In this document: piece after piece, positions 31,717 through 43,912 of the stretch
How the letters are laid out: each line of letters starts with the position of its first letter
How positions within the stretch are numbered: the stretch's first letter is position 1
Notes under the pieces: generated by a model
Seen by the model: the letters and a program-made list of their open reading frames with translations, nothing else
What the model was told of the DNA's origin: nothing
Database searches by the model: none
Made by a program: the position numbers and the translations under genes
Assembly: GCA_037975125.1 (NCBI GenBank)
Contig: CM075862.1
Coordinates: 43,595,777-43,659,776, forward strand
DNA length: 64,000 nucleotides
Source of the DNA: Latrodectus hesperus
Lineage: Eukaryota; Arthropoda; Arachnida; Araneae; Theridiidae
Direction of reading: 5' to 3'

Positions 31717-32400
31717 CGGTAGAACTCCAATTATTCAGATCGCTTTCAGAACTTTAGAAAAATAAAATAGACTGAAGAAGAGAAAGAAAATGAAAAAAAG
31801 AAAAAAGTTTAAGAAAAGATAAGAGAAAATGAGAAGAGCGAGACCCTAGGACAATTCATTAACATTCTTTTGAAAATTCATATGACTTTAAAAGTTAGAG
31901 CTGAAGATAAAGGCGAATGGATTATGAGTGAGGTCCTAGATTTCAAATTGTAAATAATGGTAAACTTATTTAAAGTGTTGATTAAGAAGAGATTTTGATG
32001 TCCAAGTTGAAAGAGACACGAGACCATCGCTTAGAGAAGCATTTACCGACTTTGAAACTGCTTTGAAGTGGATAGAACATCAGCCCGAGTGTGACCACAT
32101 GCAAATTCTCACTCAAAGGCCGTGAAACAGCTTACTCTGACCGAGATGTTCAGCAAGCAATGACTTTCATTTACAGTACTGTACATAGACACTGCATTAA
32201 TGTACAGCACTTGTAAGTATCTTAACATGTAAAAGTGTTGCGTTTTCATTTAATTATTAAAAAATCTTTAAAAATATACAGTTTTTTTCCCTCCAATTTA
32301 CACGTAAAATAATTAATTTAAATAGACCATTTTTTCGAAAAACTCCACTTATCCAAATGGGGTCACGTCCCAAATTATTCAGGTAATTGGAGTTCTACTG
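31717..32400 (+). mobile_element. Tigger/pogo-type non-autonomous DNA transposon, copy 1
   Basis: Inverted ends with CRGTAGAACTCCAATTA (5' at 31717, 3' ending at 32400) match the CAGTAGAAC-type termini of pogo/Tigger elements. The left flank has TA; the right-hand TA is altered to TG. An A-rich 5' part is followed by a stretch at about 32040-32125 that translates to a fragment (FETALKWIEHQPE) of the Tigger transposase C-terminus. The 3' part of that fragment is deleted relative to copy 2. Confidence 0.8.
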
Positions 32401-32552
32401 TGTTACACTTTTCAAAGGAAAATACTGGGCTCGATTCCAGTCACTGGTGAAAAATTCGTGGTGAAATATTGAGGGAGGGCTGTTTAGGAGTCTTCCAAAT
32501 TTTCAGCCTTACAAATAATACAGATCATTATTAATGAAACGTCCCCCTAAAA

Positions 32553-32555
<3 letters not shown>
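32401..32555. mobile_element. Possible decayed SINE body
   Basis: GGGCTCGATTCCAG resembles a B box, and the TCTTCCAAATTTTCAGCC portion looks like a SINE body. It runs directly into a (TA)n tract and is too degraded to assign to a family. Confidence 0.3.

Positions 32556-32636
<81 letters not shown>
32556..32636. repeat. (TA)n microsatellite
   Basis: A TA run of about 81 bp. Confidence 0.95.
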
Positions 32637-32640
<4 letters not shown>

Positions 32641-32689
32641 CATCTGAGTTAATTATTATTCCCTGCAATGCTACTAATAAAGATATAAA

Positions 32690-32988
<299 letters not shown>

Positions 32989-33390
32989 TGGTACACATAA
33001 TATATATATAATATCTACGATGTTATTTATAATATTCTCAACTTATTAATTCAAAATATAATTTTAAAAAAAATTCTGAGAGTTTCTAAAAATTGGCATT
33101 GTTTAAAACAAATTAAACAATTTATGTTCTTGAACATGGGTACAGAAGAGCGTATATAATTTAACTATACATCTATCATCCCGTAACATGTGATTTGTAC
33201 GTACCGTACCGTTTTGAACGTTGATTATATGTACTTCTGTATTCCTTGAAAGGAAGTAAAGGAACTCTCTTTCCCTAACCTACATTTATAAGATAACAAT
33301 ATAAGAGGAATGTAAGCATATCAAAAATCATACGAGTTAAAAATTATGGAGATGTTTATATATCTATCTATAAATAAGTAAATAAATGAA

Positions 33391-33393
<3 letters not shown>

Positions 33394-33475
<82 letters not shown>
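33394..33475. repeat. (TA)n microsatellite
   Basis: A TA run of about 82 bp. Confidence 0.95.
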
Positions 33476-33477
<2 letters not shown>

Positions 33478-33689
33478 TCACTTAATTATGCCCATAAAAT
33501 TATCAAAACAAACCCACATATACATAAGCTACCATTAAGATAGGTACAACTATATTATCATACAATTTTAACCACAAAAACTTAAAAGGAGGTCACATAC
33601 TAATATTATTAGTATAATAGCAATTTTTGCAAATGAGTTAACAAGGTTTGCAAAAAACTATTGCATTTACATAACATACACAATAAGAA

Positions 33690-33860
33690 AAATGCAACAC
33701 CAAGATGGAATTGTCAGAAAGTAACGAAACTTGGCAAATAGAGAGAGACAACAGCAAACAATAATTGATCTGCATTTCGAAATGATATGCATAATACAGA
33801 GCGAAAACAGGCTTGGATCAGTAGATTGTAGGAGCACAGTGGACGGATACTCAAATACGC
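33690..33860. mobile_element. Possible Tc1-like 5' terminal remnant
   Basis: AAAAATGCAACACCAAGATGG followed by a GAAAC/TGGCAAAT segment resembles the untranslated 5' region of arthropod Tc1-like elements as I remember them. No transposase sequence is preserved, so the assignment is weak. Confidence 0.25.
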
Positions 33861-33878
33861 TTTAAAGACTTTTTAAAA

Positions 33879-33972
33879 CGGATACTTTTTTCGAATAAAT
33901 CCAATTAACTGAATTTTTGATAATCTAAATAATATCCGGTCCCAATTGACTCGGATAATTGGAATTCTACTT
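33879..33972 (+). mobile_element. Tigger-type element, 3' terminal fragment
   Basis: GGATACTTTTTTCGAAT, GGTCCCAATTGACTCGGATA and ATTGGAATTCTACTT match the 3' ends of the elements at 31717 and 43913. Confidence 0.65.
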
Positions 33973-34174
33973 TATTCAAATTGGAAAAAGAAATATCTAC
34001 AGTTGACGGATAACATGTAAAGGTAAAGGAAAGCTCTTCAAATGGGAAAATGAAATTTTCCGTAGAATCTTTAATTATTAAAAATAAAATACAAGTTATT
34101 TTATCAGTAATCAAGGTATCTTTTTATTGTGAGAAATTGCATATAGTCATATTTATATATAATCTTATAGACCC

Positions 34175-34479
34175 GATCGAGGTAATCTCGTTGGTTAAGG
34201 ATTTTTTCTCATCATCAGAAGGTAGTGAACTTGAATCCCAACTTAACTGATGATCCGTAGAGTTCACTAAAATTTGCTGGGGCACGTTAAATAGGTCGTG
34301 ATTGAAAATTCAACCAAGTGAAATGATAGATTTGTGAGGGGAGGGCAAGTGAAGCACTGGCAGAACTTTTATTTGGTCCCTGCTTCTAAGTTATGAAGAC
34401 TTCCAGAAAATTATTTCCGCCTAGCTAGGTAGAGCTTAACTTTGAACTAGGCGCAGGGAATAATGTTAGTATAAAATCA
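34175..34479 (+). mobile_element. tRNA-derived SINE, family C, copy 2
   Basis: The head has GTAATCTCGTTGGTTAAGG and AACTTGAATCCCAAC. The body matches copy 1 at 31324: GAGTTCACTAAAATTTG, GGTCGTGATTG, CCAAGTGAAATGA, GGTCCCTGCTTCTAAG and AACTAGGCGCAGGGAA. Confidence 0.7.
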
Positions 34480-34563
34480 GTATACTCATATAGATTGATG
34501 GGTGATTGAATTAGCAATATCTGGCGTTTTGGAAATTTTGAGCTGAGCTGAAGCCAAGAACTG

Positions 34564-34604
34564 TGTCATTTGCTTGTCACTTCCAAGTGAAAAAGCAAAT
34601 GACA
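34564..34604. repeat. Nested perfect palindrome
   Basis: An outer 12-bp inverted repeat (34564-34575 with 34593-34604) encloses an inner 6-bp one (TCACTT at 34577-34582 and AAGTGA at 34585-34590), with only CC at the centre. Confidence 0.85.
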
Positions 34605-35090
34605 TAATCGGCAATTTGACAAGATAAGGAATGCTGCTCATGGTATCAATTATATGAAAAGTAAAGTGGATAAAAATTCGGATTTAAAAGCATTTGATCA
34701 TGACCAACTCTTTCGTCATAAATCTACGAATGATTTTGGAAATAGTGAAGACACACACGTGGGTTTTAACATTTATCTTGTCAAGGGATATTGAGTTAGC
34801 TGATTCCCGTAAAATAACCCAGTCAGAATGAACTAGTACTGTCACCTTTATGCGAATAATCGATGTATTGGTGGCTAGAAAACATTGCAACGGATAGAAG
34901 AGACACTGTGCAGTTGATCATCCGTCAATTTAAATCTGACTTATAATAAATAATATGTAAGCTATCACACCTTACGAAAGCATCTCTTCTTAAAAGAGTA
35001 CATGAGGCATGTCGTCCTATCAGCCTTACCGTTGATTGGAAGTTCTGCAAAATGAAGCATTATTTAGCATGGGTAGTAATTGGAGAATGA
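34605..35090. other. Non-coding stretch, nothing recognised
   Basis: No gene is supported. The more mixed composition near 34980-35050 may belong to the Tc1 remnant that follows. Confidence 0.3.
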
Positions 35091-35099
35091 CCACATCTC

Positions 35100-35480
35100 T
35101 TCTTCAGTAAGTTGCCGTTAATCTGTGACCTTTAAAGTCCTTCCACTGATGTGGCGTGGATATGGTGAGAAAAGTGCTAGTTCAGATGGGACCTCGTCAC
35201 CTGACCGTGGTTCCAAATTTTGAGGCACTTAGTGTTAAACAAGAAAACATTAACCTTAAGGTGCAGTCCGGAGTTTGCCTGCACAATTATGTATCCTGTA
35301 GGCTGGAAGAATCCATCGTTTCATAAGACTTATGGCGAACATATCTCTGCATCGGAATGTACCAAAGTGAATCGAGAGTCATCACTCCAAGCAATATATT
35401 TCCACATCTCGTCAGTCCTGGGACAATGCTCTCGTACCCATGTTGATCATTCATGTTCTATTTTGTATAGTAGTCAGAAG
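35100..35480 (-). pseudogene. Highly decayed Tc1-like transposase remnant
   Basis: On the minus strand around 35390-35340 the translation WSDDSRFTLVHSD resembles the first catalytic region of Tc1-like transposases (WSDESRF type). YETMDSSSLQDT follows shortly after in a shifted frame. Stops and frameshifts break it throughout. Composition is GC-richer than the flanks. No terminal repeats were located. I regard it as an old transposon fossil, not a host gene. Confidence 0.45.
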
Positions 35481-36187
35481 GATTGTCATAGGATCATGTT
35501 CTTGTATGAGAGAACATATTTTTATATAGTGTAATAGCTTGCACGTTGTTTAGTATCAGCGTTAAATGAAAACATGTTCTATTACACTGTTGCATGTCTA
35601 CCAGTTGTAACAATGCATGCTAGACTTCTGCAAACTCAAACGTCAATATCCTGTCGTCCACAACAGTTGACCTTAGCAAGAAATATTTTATTAGACTCTA
35701 TGTATTCCTGGTATATATCCCAATACAGTGAGGTGTGAAAAATCTGACTGTATGTACAATTTAAAAAATAGCATGACCCATTCATCAGACCATGGCTATT
35801 TAGACCCATGCGGCATTTCTTATTTTGTGAGACTGGTGATATGTCATCTGCAAATCCCTACCACCTTGTCACCAAAATTTGAATCATATCACCTATTCCT
35901 TATTCAATTGCTTTTATACTTTAGCTTTAAACTTAAATAAACACTGACTAAGAAGGCCAATTACTTATTTACATTTTTAGAACCTGGAAAAAAAAAGAAA
36001 CAGCTGTTCACAGTTTAAACAATTTTTATCAGAGATCGAACCATTCATATTAATCCACACTTACGGAATATGACAAACTACAAATATTCTGTAAATATAG
36101 ATTATATTTACTGCAATTTTTCACTAATCAGAAGCGCTAAGTAATTTATGAAAATTATGTCAATGACTTTAACCCCAAATTTTTTTC

Positions 36188-36189
<2 letters not shown>
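35481..36189. other. Non-coding stretch
   Basis: Nothing firmly recognised; mixed composition at about 35570-35900 could be a further part of the Tc1 remnant. Confidence 0.3.

Positions 36190-36270
<81 letters not shown>
36190..36270. repeat. (TA)n microsatellite
   Basis: A TA run of about 81 bp. Confidence 0.95.
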
Positions 36271-36274
<4 letters not shown>

Positions 36275-36866
36275 GTGATGAATGATGATTCCCCATATTC
36301 ATCGGATTTAGCATCTAATGATTACATTCTTTAAAGTTCATAAAAAATTAAGTGCATAGACAACGTTTTAATTACTCCAAAGAAGTTGATAAATGTCACG
36401 TTTCCGATAGGCCATTTTAAGAAAGGCATAATTTTTTTGGTTATGGGTTTATTCAAATGCAAAAATATATCTATCTTCTTCTACTACTGACATGACAGCC
36501 CATTGTAGGTCAGGGTCTTCCTCAGAAGCTTTTTCTATTCCGTTTTTTTTTTTAAATTTTTCTTCACCAGAGTACTCCAGTTGGTGACTCCTAAAATCAT
36601 AGTCTGCCCATCTTAATTTGGTCCTTTCCCTAACTCTAGTTCCCATTGATATGTACTGGAGGGTTTTGGAATGTCATTTTGGAGGGACCCATACGTTAGA
36701 TGTGTCAAATAAATTGTATGGGTATGGATTTTTTTGTACCGATGCTTGCCGTATGAGAATATTTTGTGGAGCTATAAAATATATATTAGAAATGATTCCT
36801 TACATTGCTGTCTAAAACTATCTCAAATACTATGTACTATGTTTATACTATAACAATATATCTCTC
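36271..36866. other. Non-coding stretch
   Basis: No gene is supported. Confidence 0.35.
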
Positions 36867-36978
<112 letters not shown>

Positions 36979-36999
36979 CATGATTTGCAAGTTTGTTCT

Positions 37000-37560
37000 T
37001 GTAGGCTAAGAATGCGCAAGGGAAGAGAATCTGATTTTTTTCCTGAATGAAACCATCCCAAGCGAATGTGACGACGCCCGTAGCCACTTGGGAATGTGAA
37101 TCTTTGCCTGATATCCCTCTTATTAGCAGCTGGAGGAAAACCTCGATCTTCGTGGCAGCGGGCGGAGGGGATGCATAAAATTACCCCATGGCCGCCATCC
37201 CTTCCTAGATGAGACCATAAACCTATCATGGAAAGAGGCGTTAAACTAACCAATCGTCCGCCTCTTACGATTCCGAGTGATGCTCTTGAGCCTCCGGGAT
37301 CTAAAAACCACGCCGTAAGTGAGGCTGAGAGGCTGGTGCAGGCCGTTTGCTTTTACGGCTTTTCTTGGCAAGTACCGCACCAGCTGGGTCACCCCGCAGT
37401 CTGCTTTTTTCCTTTTACTACTTGCTGTCTTTCCACAATCCGAATCAGCAGTAAAGTCCCTCTCCCTGTCCTTTGTCTTGCCTCACAAGATGATGGTGGT
37501 TAGATAATCCCACTTAGGTAGGGGATCCCACTGTGGAACTGGGCTTCTTATGGAAGAGTC
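37000..37560. other. GC-rich block of unknown nature
   Basis: About 560 bp of balanced base composition stands between AT-rich flanks. Overlapping open frames exist on both strands (for example 37228-37503 plus), but none shows a domain, signal peptide or family motif I recognise, and no transposon ends are evident. It contains CGTGGCAGCGGGCGG and a RUNX-type ACCACG near 37310. It could be conserved regulatory DNA, a non-coding exon or a single-copy repeat fossil. Confidence 0.4.
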
Positions 37561-40009
37561 TGCTGAAGACTTCAAGCTTTGCATAGCAGGAAATAAAGCG
37601 CTTTCTGAAGATGAGTTTCGAAATGCATGAGCAATATTTAATGGAATCATTTTCTATGTGTTTGAGATTAATTTTCATTTTCTTAATTAGTGTTTGAACC
37701 AGGAGCCGTCACACAAATTCGGTGAATGGGAAAAAATTTTTGCAAAATAAATTTTTATTCAATAATAGAATAAGAAAAAAATACTTAAATTTATATCATT
37801 CTAAAAAAAGTCTGTTTCTCTCTCTCTCTAAAAAAATATTTATTATGGGAAAATATAAGGATAATAAATTATTATAATAGAATATCATATTAGTAACAAT
37901 TGATTATAATCTAAAAATTTGTTTAAGAATTAATCTGTTAATGACACAAATATAAACGGGACTTAATTCCACATTAATTTTAAATTAAATTAACTAAAAA
38001 TATTTTACAGTACTTCAATATACAGATTAGGAATAATAAGGCTAATTACTCACGAGTACAATTATCCATAAATAGAGATTTTTCATAAATAATTATTTTT
38101 GCTAAATATTTTCAGAATGCCAATTTTAATTAAAAAATTTACATAAATAAGTCATACTCATGAAATGTATTCAAACTTAATGATGGAGTAATTTTTTACT
38201 CTCACATAAAATTTATTTCTAAATTAACATCATTAAAATATTCTTAGTGAAAATTGAACCTTTTTAATTGTTTTGTAATCAGTAAATAAATAAATTATTA
38301 AATATCATTCTGCTTCACTTTCTTATTTTGCTAAAGTAAGAGCTTTGTCTTATAGCGAAACTGAAATTGACATTTTGGAAAATGATAATTAGTTTATTTA
38401 AGATATTATTAAAGGTACAGAGAGAGAGAGAGAGAGTGTGAGAGAGAATTTAATCAGTAATTTAAGCTATATGAACAATATTAAATGCATTGGTACAAGA
38501 AAGCTATAAAGAGATTTTATTTCATATAGTGGATTAAAATCCATTTGGCAAATTATAACCGTTTGTGCTAATGTTTCATTTCAATCGTTTAAATAAAAAC
38601 TCCTTCCTTCTGCAGTATTAAGCTTGAATTTAAAGCATTCTGTGTGTGTGTGGGTGTTTCACTATAAAATTTATTATTCTCTACTGGTTAATTGTAATCT
38701 CTACATAGCTTTTAAAACTTCTCGATTAATTAAAACCTCATAATATTGCACCAGATATGTTTAAACTTTTTACATTAATTTAGCAAAAATAAAGACTGTA
38801 CTATGAATTAATAAAGGTGTAAATAAGTTTTTATCAGATATAAATTATAAGACTTGGGTATAGAAAAAATAATTAAGGAATAGTTATGCTGTAAACCTTT
38901 TGAAATATAAATATGGGTGCTTATACGTGCATTTCCAGAAATAACTTGATGGTCTAATATAAGTTTTCAATTCTTATATTTTTGTATAATTTATCCTGAA
39001 TCTTTACTAATAATGACTTGTGAGCAGATATTTTATCTTCAGAAAATGATAAACAATAATTTAATGAAATAATGAAAAATATGTAGTCAATTTTTTACAT
39101 GATTTATGCCTTAAAAGAGAAATTTAATCACATAATCACAGTCATGACAGTATAATCATCGTAAATCACAGTATAATCATTACCATAGTTGATAATTATT
39201 AGTAATGATTTTCTTTAAGAAATGTTACGTAAAGTTTCGTTTATGATTATAATAAAAATTATATTTTTCTAATTTTAATTTCGAAAAAGTTCTGACATGT
39301 CACCATTTTCATGCAGAAAACTTATTCTTCTGAAGCTAAGCCATAGTGATCAATAAATTAACGTTTCGAAATATTAAAAATTTATATACACTAAAAATCG
39401 TATGATTTTTACAAGAGGGATATTGGTAATAAATTTCATATCAAATTATTCAAATGTTTGAAAATGTGTTAAAGTATATGCATTTAATAATAAATTTTTA
39501 ATTTTATCACTATTATAAACTTTATCATTATTTATTATTATATATAAATGTTATTGATGTGAAAGTAGTCATAAAGAACTTAATTTTTATTTAAATATGT
39601 TTAAATTAGGAATTTGTTTTTGAACAAGAATTTTTAATCAAAATCGAACGTATACTATACTATTTAACTTTTTATAATTTGCAAATGATCTTATACTTTA
39701 TCTTCATCACATAAAAAAACTTTTCTTGAATTGAAATGAAACAAATAAAACATGCAAATGATAAATAGCAAATTGAAAATATTTAAATGATTATATTGTA
39801 TAATGATTTGTTGCCATTTTGACGTCTAATTTCCAAATATTTCGTATAAAATTTTTTAATCAGAAATTCCTGTTCATTTTTTTTAAAAAAAAAACCTACA
39901 TGATCAAGATAAAATATATTTTAAGATTTCTACTCTTGGTTTCAAATAAAATTTTTTACTGAGAAAGAAAAATAATAAAAAAAGAAGCCTTTCATAGCAA
40001 ATCAGTGTC
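37561..40009. other. AT-rich non-coding stretch
   Basis: No gene is seen. It includes a GA-rich microsatellite at about 38419-38446 and a short TG run near 38640-38653. Confidence 0.45.
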
Positions 40010-40310
40010 AAGTAAAAGATGGCGGATTGTCCAACATGGGAAGTCGCCCGTCCCTAAGGCATGTGGGAAAAAGTCAGAAAGCAGAGAGCTGGCGAAGTGA
40101 AGTGCAGTAATTACGATGTCTGGCTGTAATAAGGTGTCCCAACACCTTATTGGGAAGGTCTTAATACGATGGTCTGGACTTTGGGCAGTAAAAGCCGCGC
40201 GTCATTCCGACAAAGCTCTTGTAGCGGTTTGTCACGAACTTCCGCAACATCAAAAGAAGAAGAGAGCGAAAGAAAAGAAAAGAAATAAAGAAGAAACAGC
40301 CTTCGGATGA
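40010..40310. promoter_or_regulatory. GC-richer candidate regulatory block with a perfect palindrome
   Basis: This non-repetitive block contains GATGGCGGATTGTCCAACATG, GGCATGTGGG and, at 40128-40151, a perfect 10-bp inverted repeat (AATAAGGTGT, loop CCCA). It ends in an AG-rich run near 40252-40300. The 64-codon frame across it looks incidental. Confidence 0.35.
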
Positions 40311-40416
40311 AGACGTTTTATGTGTTTCTTGTTTCCAGAAACTTTTTTTTATTTTATTTATTCTTCTTCTACTTCAGTTGTAGTATCTTACGTTTGCTGT
40401 TACTTCTCGAATTGGC

Positions 40417-40932
40417 AGGGAAACATGTGTTTGGTGTTTAAGTTATTTGTCCAAGTTATTTGGGGAAATGTTGTGAGCGTGATAGGATGGCTTTTCAGCG
40501 TTTCTCTCGTTTATTTATTTTTAACGATTTGTAGTGACACTCGTTTCATGCTTGCCAGTTGGCTAAAGTGTAATTTTGAACAAAAATAAAATAAAAATAA
40601 ATAATAATAAATTAGGCTTGAAAAAATAAGAGTGATATTGACTGTAAATTACGAATTATCTTAAGGCTAAGAATTATCATAAAGATGAGAATTGTCAGAA
40701 ATTAGCTGGGAAACCTGTTTATGTTGTTTGTCCAAGTTATTTGGGGAAATATCACGTGAGCGTGATAGGATGACCTTTCAGCATTTCTCTCGTTTATTTG
40801 TTTTTAACGATTTGTAGTGACATTTGTTTCTGCCAGTTGGCTAAAGTGTAATTTTAAACAATAATAACAAATTCAGCTAGCAAAAATATAAGTGATATCG
40901 ACTATAAACAACGAATTATCATAAAGCTAAGC
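40417..40932 (+). repeat. Tandem duplication, unit ~290 bp
   Basis: Unit 1 (about 40417-40676) and unit 2 (about 40705-40932) share GTCCAAGTTATTTGGGGAAA, GAGCGTGATAGGATG, TTTCTCTCGTTTATTT, AACGATTTGTAGTGACA, GCCAGTTGGCTAAAGTGTAA and ACGAATTATC in the same order. Small deletions distinguish unit 2. Confidence 0.85.
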
Positions 40933-42201
40933 ATTGAATAAAATAATTCACTTTAGAACAAGAACCTTTTATAGCTTGTAGATTTAATAAAAATACAATT
41001 TCTTATAAATTCCTTATTTCATTTTAGAACTTTTATTTTAAAATTCCCAGAATAAAATATATACATTTTAATATTTTGTGTATAAAGATAATAGATATTT
41101 AAAAACATATCAGTTTGGGCCTTTTAAATAAAATAGTCTAAGTATATTTAAAATATTTATCGAACTGGCAGTGACTTGTTCTGAATAATTCATGGTGTAA
41201 AAGAAAAAGTGTATGAATGGATTTGATCGAAATAATTAACATTTTGAATTTTGTAATTCATTAAATTACAATAAATGATCTGACATCTATAGGTATACTA
41301 AAATAATTGTTTAATCACATTCATTCTGTGTGAAGAGTGTCAAATTTTTTGACTATTATTACCTATAAAATTCATAGGAGAAAATAAACAGAATCAAAAA
41401 TTTTAGTGTTTGAGGGTAGTAAATATATTTCAGCATATATTATTTTGAAGTTTTTGAAAATATGAAACACTCTTAACTGAAATACTTCTACGCAAGTTAA
41501 TATCTTGTAACACACAAGATATTTTATATTGATTTGAATAAAATAATTGAGATTTTAATAATTTAATCAAATGGAAAAACTTTAACAAAAATTCAAAATT
41601 AAGAAAAAATAAACGGTGAAGAAATTATTTTTTGAAAGTATGTGAAATCTCAATTAAAACTCTGGAAGTTGTGCAACAAAATATCTTATTAGGAATACTT
41701 TTGAAATATTCAGATTAAAATAGATTTTCATAGGTGGGATTAATGCATAATTGTTTGGAATAAAATTCGCAAAAAAAAAAAAGGACTTCTTTTCAATCAC
41801 ATCGGAAACTCGTTAATTTCCTTTAGTTGTACTGTGAAATTAGCTTACTCCATACTTGAATAATTAAATTATTTCTAAAAATGTTGGAAGATTGTAATAA
41901 TTATGCCGATATGTGTATTAGTAATAAAAATATGCACAAAAAAGACAAGCTAACTTCACCCTTTTTAAGAAAAAGACGAGGAGAAAAATGTAATGTTTTA
42001 AAATATTATACTAATTTTAAATATTAGGAGAGACCAATGAATGAGAGCAAAGTATTTCTTTTTCTTACTAAATTTTTGGTGGTAAAAAAATTAGAATTGA
42101 AATGATATAACATTGGAGAAAAATATTAAAATTAATTTATAATTACAGTTAAAGCTAGAACCTTTCTGTTCTTCAGCATTTATTGTTATAAGAATTTAAA
42201 T

Positions 42202-42205
<4 letters not shown>
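40933..42205. other. AT-rich non-coding stretch
   Basis: No gene is seen. A perfect 10-bp palindrome (AATATCTTGT, loop AACAC) lies at 41499-41523. Confidence 0.45.

Positions 42206-42261
<56 letters not shown>
42206..42261. repeat. (TA)n microsatellite
   Basis: A TA run of about 55 bp. Confidence 0.95.
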
Positions 42262-42264
<3 letters not shown>

Positions 42265-43912
42265 AACAAATACATATAGTCGAATATAACAATTATTAAA
42301 AAAAGCAAATATATGCAAAAATTATGTTTGACCGTTGCCAAATCTTTTGATGAAAACGGCAAACTGTGTGAGCATTTGTTTTTACTTATTTTCTATTTCG
42401 TAACATATTTTTTATATTTCATTATTGTTAATATTTTTTCTCTTTTTCTAGATTCTTAGGAGCTGATTGAGTTATATAAATTACATTAATTCTATAAATA
42501 TATCTTTACAATTTACTGTTCCTTCATTTTATTATATTCTATTTTTGCTATAAATATATACATATGCACACATAATATGCATATGGAGTATTTTATATTG
42601 ATTTCTTTTTAATTCTAGTATTGTTGTATTAATAATAATCAAATCAGAACACATTTTCATAGATCTCTTTTGACCTAACCGGATGTAGTATCTAAACCCA
42701 TGACGAGAGACGAAGGGACTGACCAGGCCCAGTTGGAACTATTGTTCTGACCAGATTATTTAGAGACAGGGTGTTTCGCAGAATATTATTGACAGTTCCT
42801 CCCCAATCAGAGAACATTTGAGGAGCACTGATGACTATAGCATGTTCCAGTTACAGCGGAATTGAATTCTATTCATAATACATACAAACTAGTCTAAATT
42901 AACAAGCTTCTATGATTGAATTCAAGCTTCCTGCACAGATGGGCCGGCGTGGCCCCTATTCAATGCAGATTAAAGAATACTACAGTGGACTATGATGAAA
43001 TGTGCCTCTGCGTGGTGGATTATTTCGTGTTTTGAAATCTATCTAATAAGGCGCATTCTTTTTGTGAAGAGAGGATTTCAGCGTATTAGTTTCAAAATTA
43101 AGTCGCATTCTGTCAATTTTATTAATACGAGCAGATTCGGTTATCCTGTTTTATTTAAGTTCGGTATGAAACATATTTATAGACTTAAATTTGAAAAAGA
43201 CTGTTCTTAAATGCTTGCTTATATAAATTTTATTAAATGTTTTACAATTTATAAAGTTTTATATATTAAATGTTATTATTGTTTTTAAAAATTTATAATA
43301 CAGTGTTTTAATATATTAACAAAGTAAAATAGCCGATACAATATTTTTGTATTGGTCATTTTAACACGTTCAGAAACTATTAAACTTTCATTACAGTTGC
43401 CAGATAGTAAAAGTTACAAGTGAGAAGTGGCAGATGTGATCTTGGATACAGTAAAATATTTTTGAGTTTTCAGTTTTATGCATCGTAATCTAACAAAAAA
43501 ATGCTTATAGAGAGGGTAATCTCTTGTTATAGATATACATGCTTCAGACTGTAATGCCAGGATCCAAGTAAATAATTTATGAATTTATGTCGTAATTCAT
43601 CCACCTCATTCAGCTCACATTTGGGAGGACCAACTCATTGTGATTGCCTGTGTAATCCCAGGTAAACTGTGTAGGTTTAAATACATTATCACAAGAATTG
43701 AGTATTCCTTTCATCAGCAAGCAAAGCTTACAATGTCTATCACTCACTTCGATGGTCTGAAAACTGATCAACCATCGCAAAAAAGAAAGTAATTGACATT
43801 ACTTTTGTAGTCTAGTTTCAGTGTCTATGGAAGTGGCAAGGGAAGAAGAAATGTGTACAGAAACCATGACTAAGCCTATCTTAGAGAATTTCACTGAGTT
43901 TTCGAGCAAGTA
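42262..43912. other. Non-coding stretch
   Basis: No gene is supported. Composition is more balanced at 42660-43010, with no recognised repeat or motif cluster. Confidence 0.35.

Noticed and set aside
37228..37503. 91-codon frame as a host gene
   Set aside because: No recognised motif; overlapping frames on both strands suggest composition effects.
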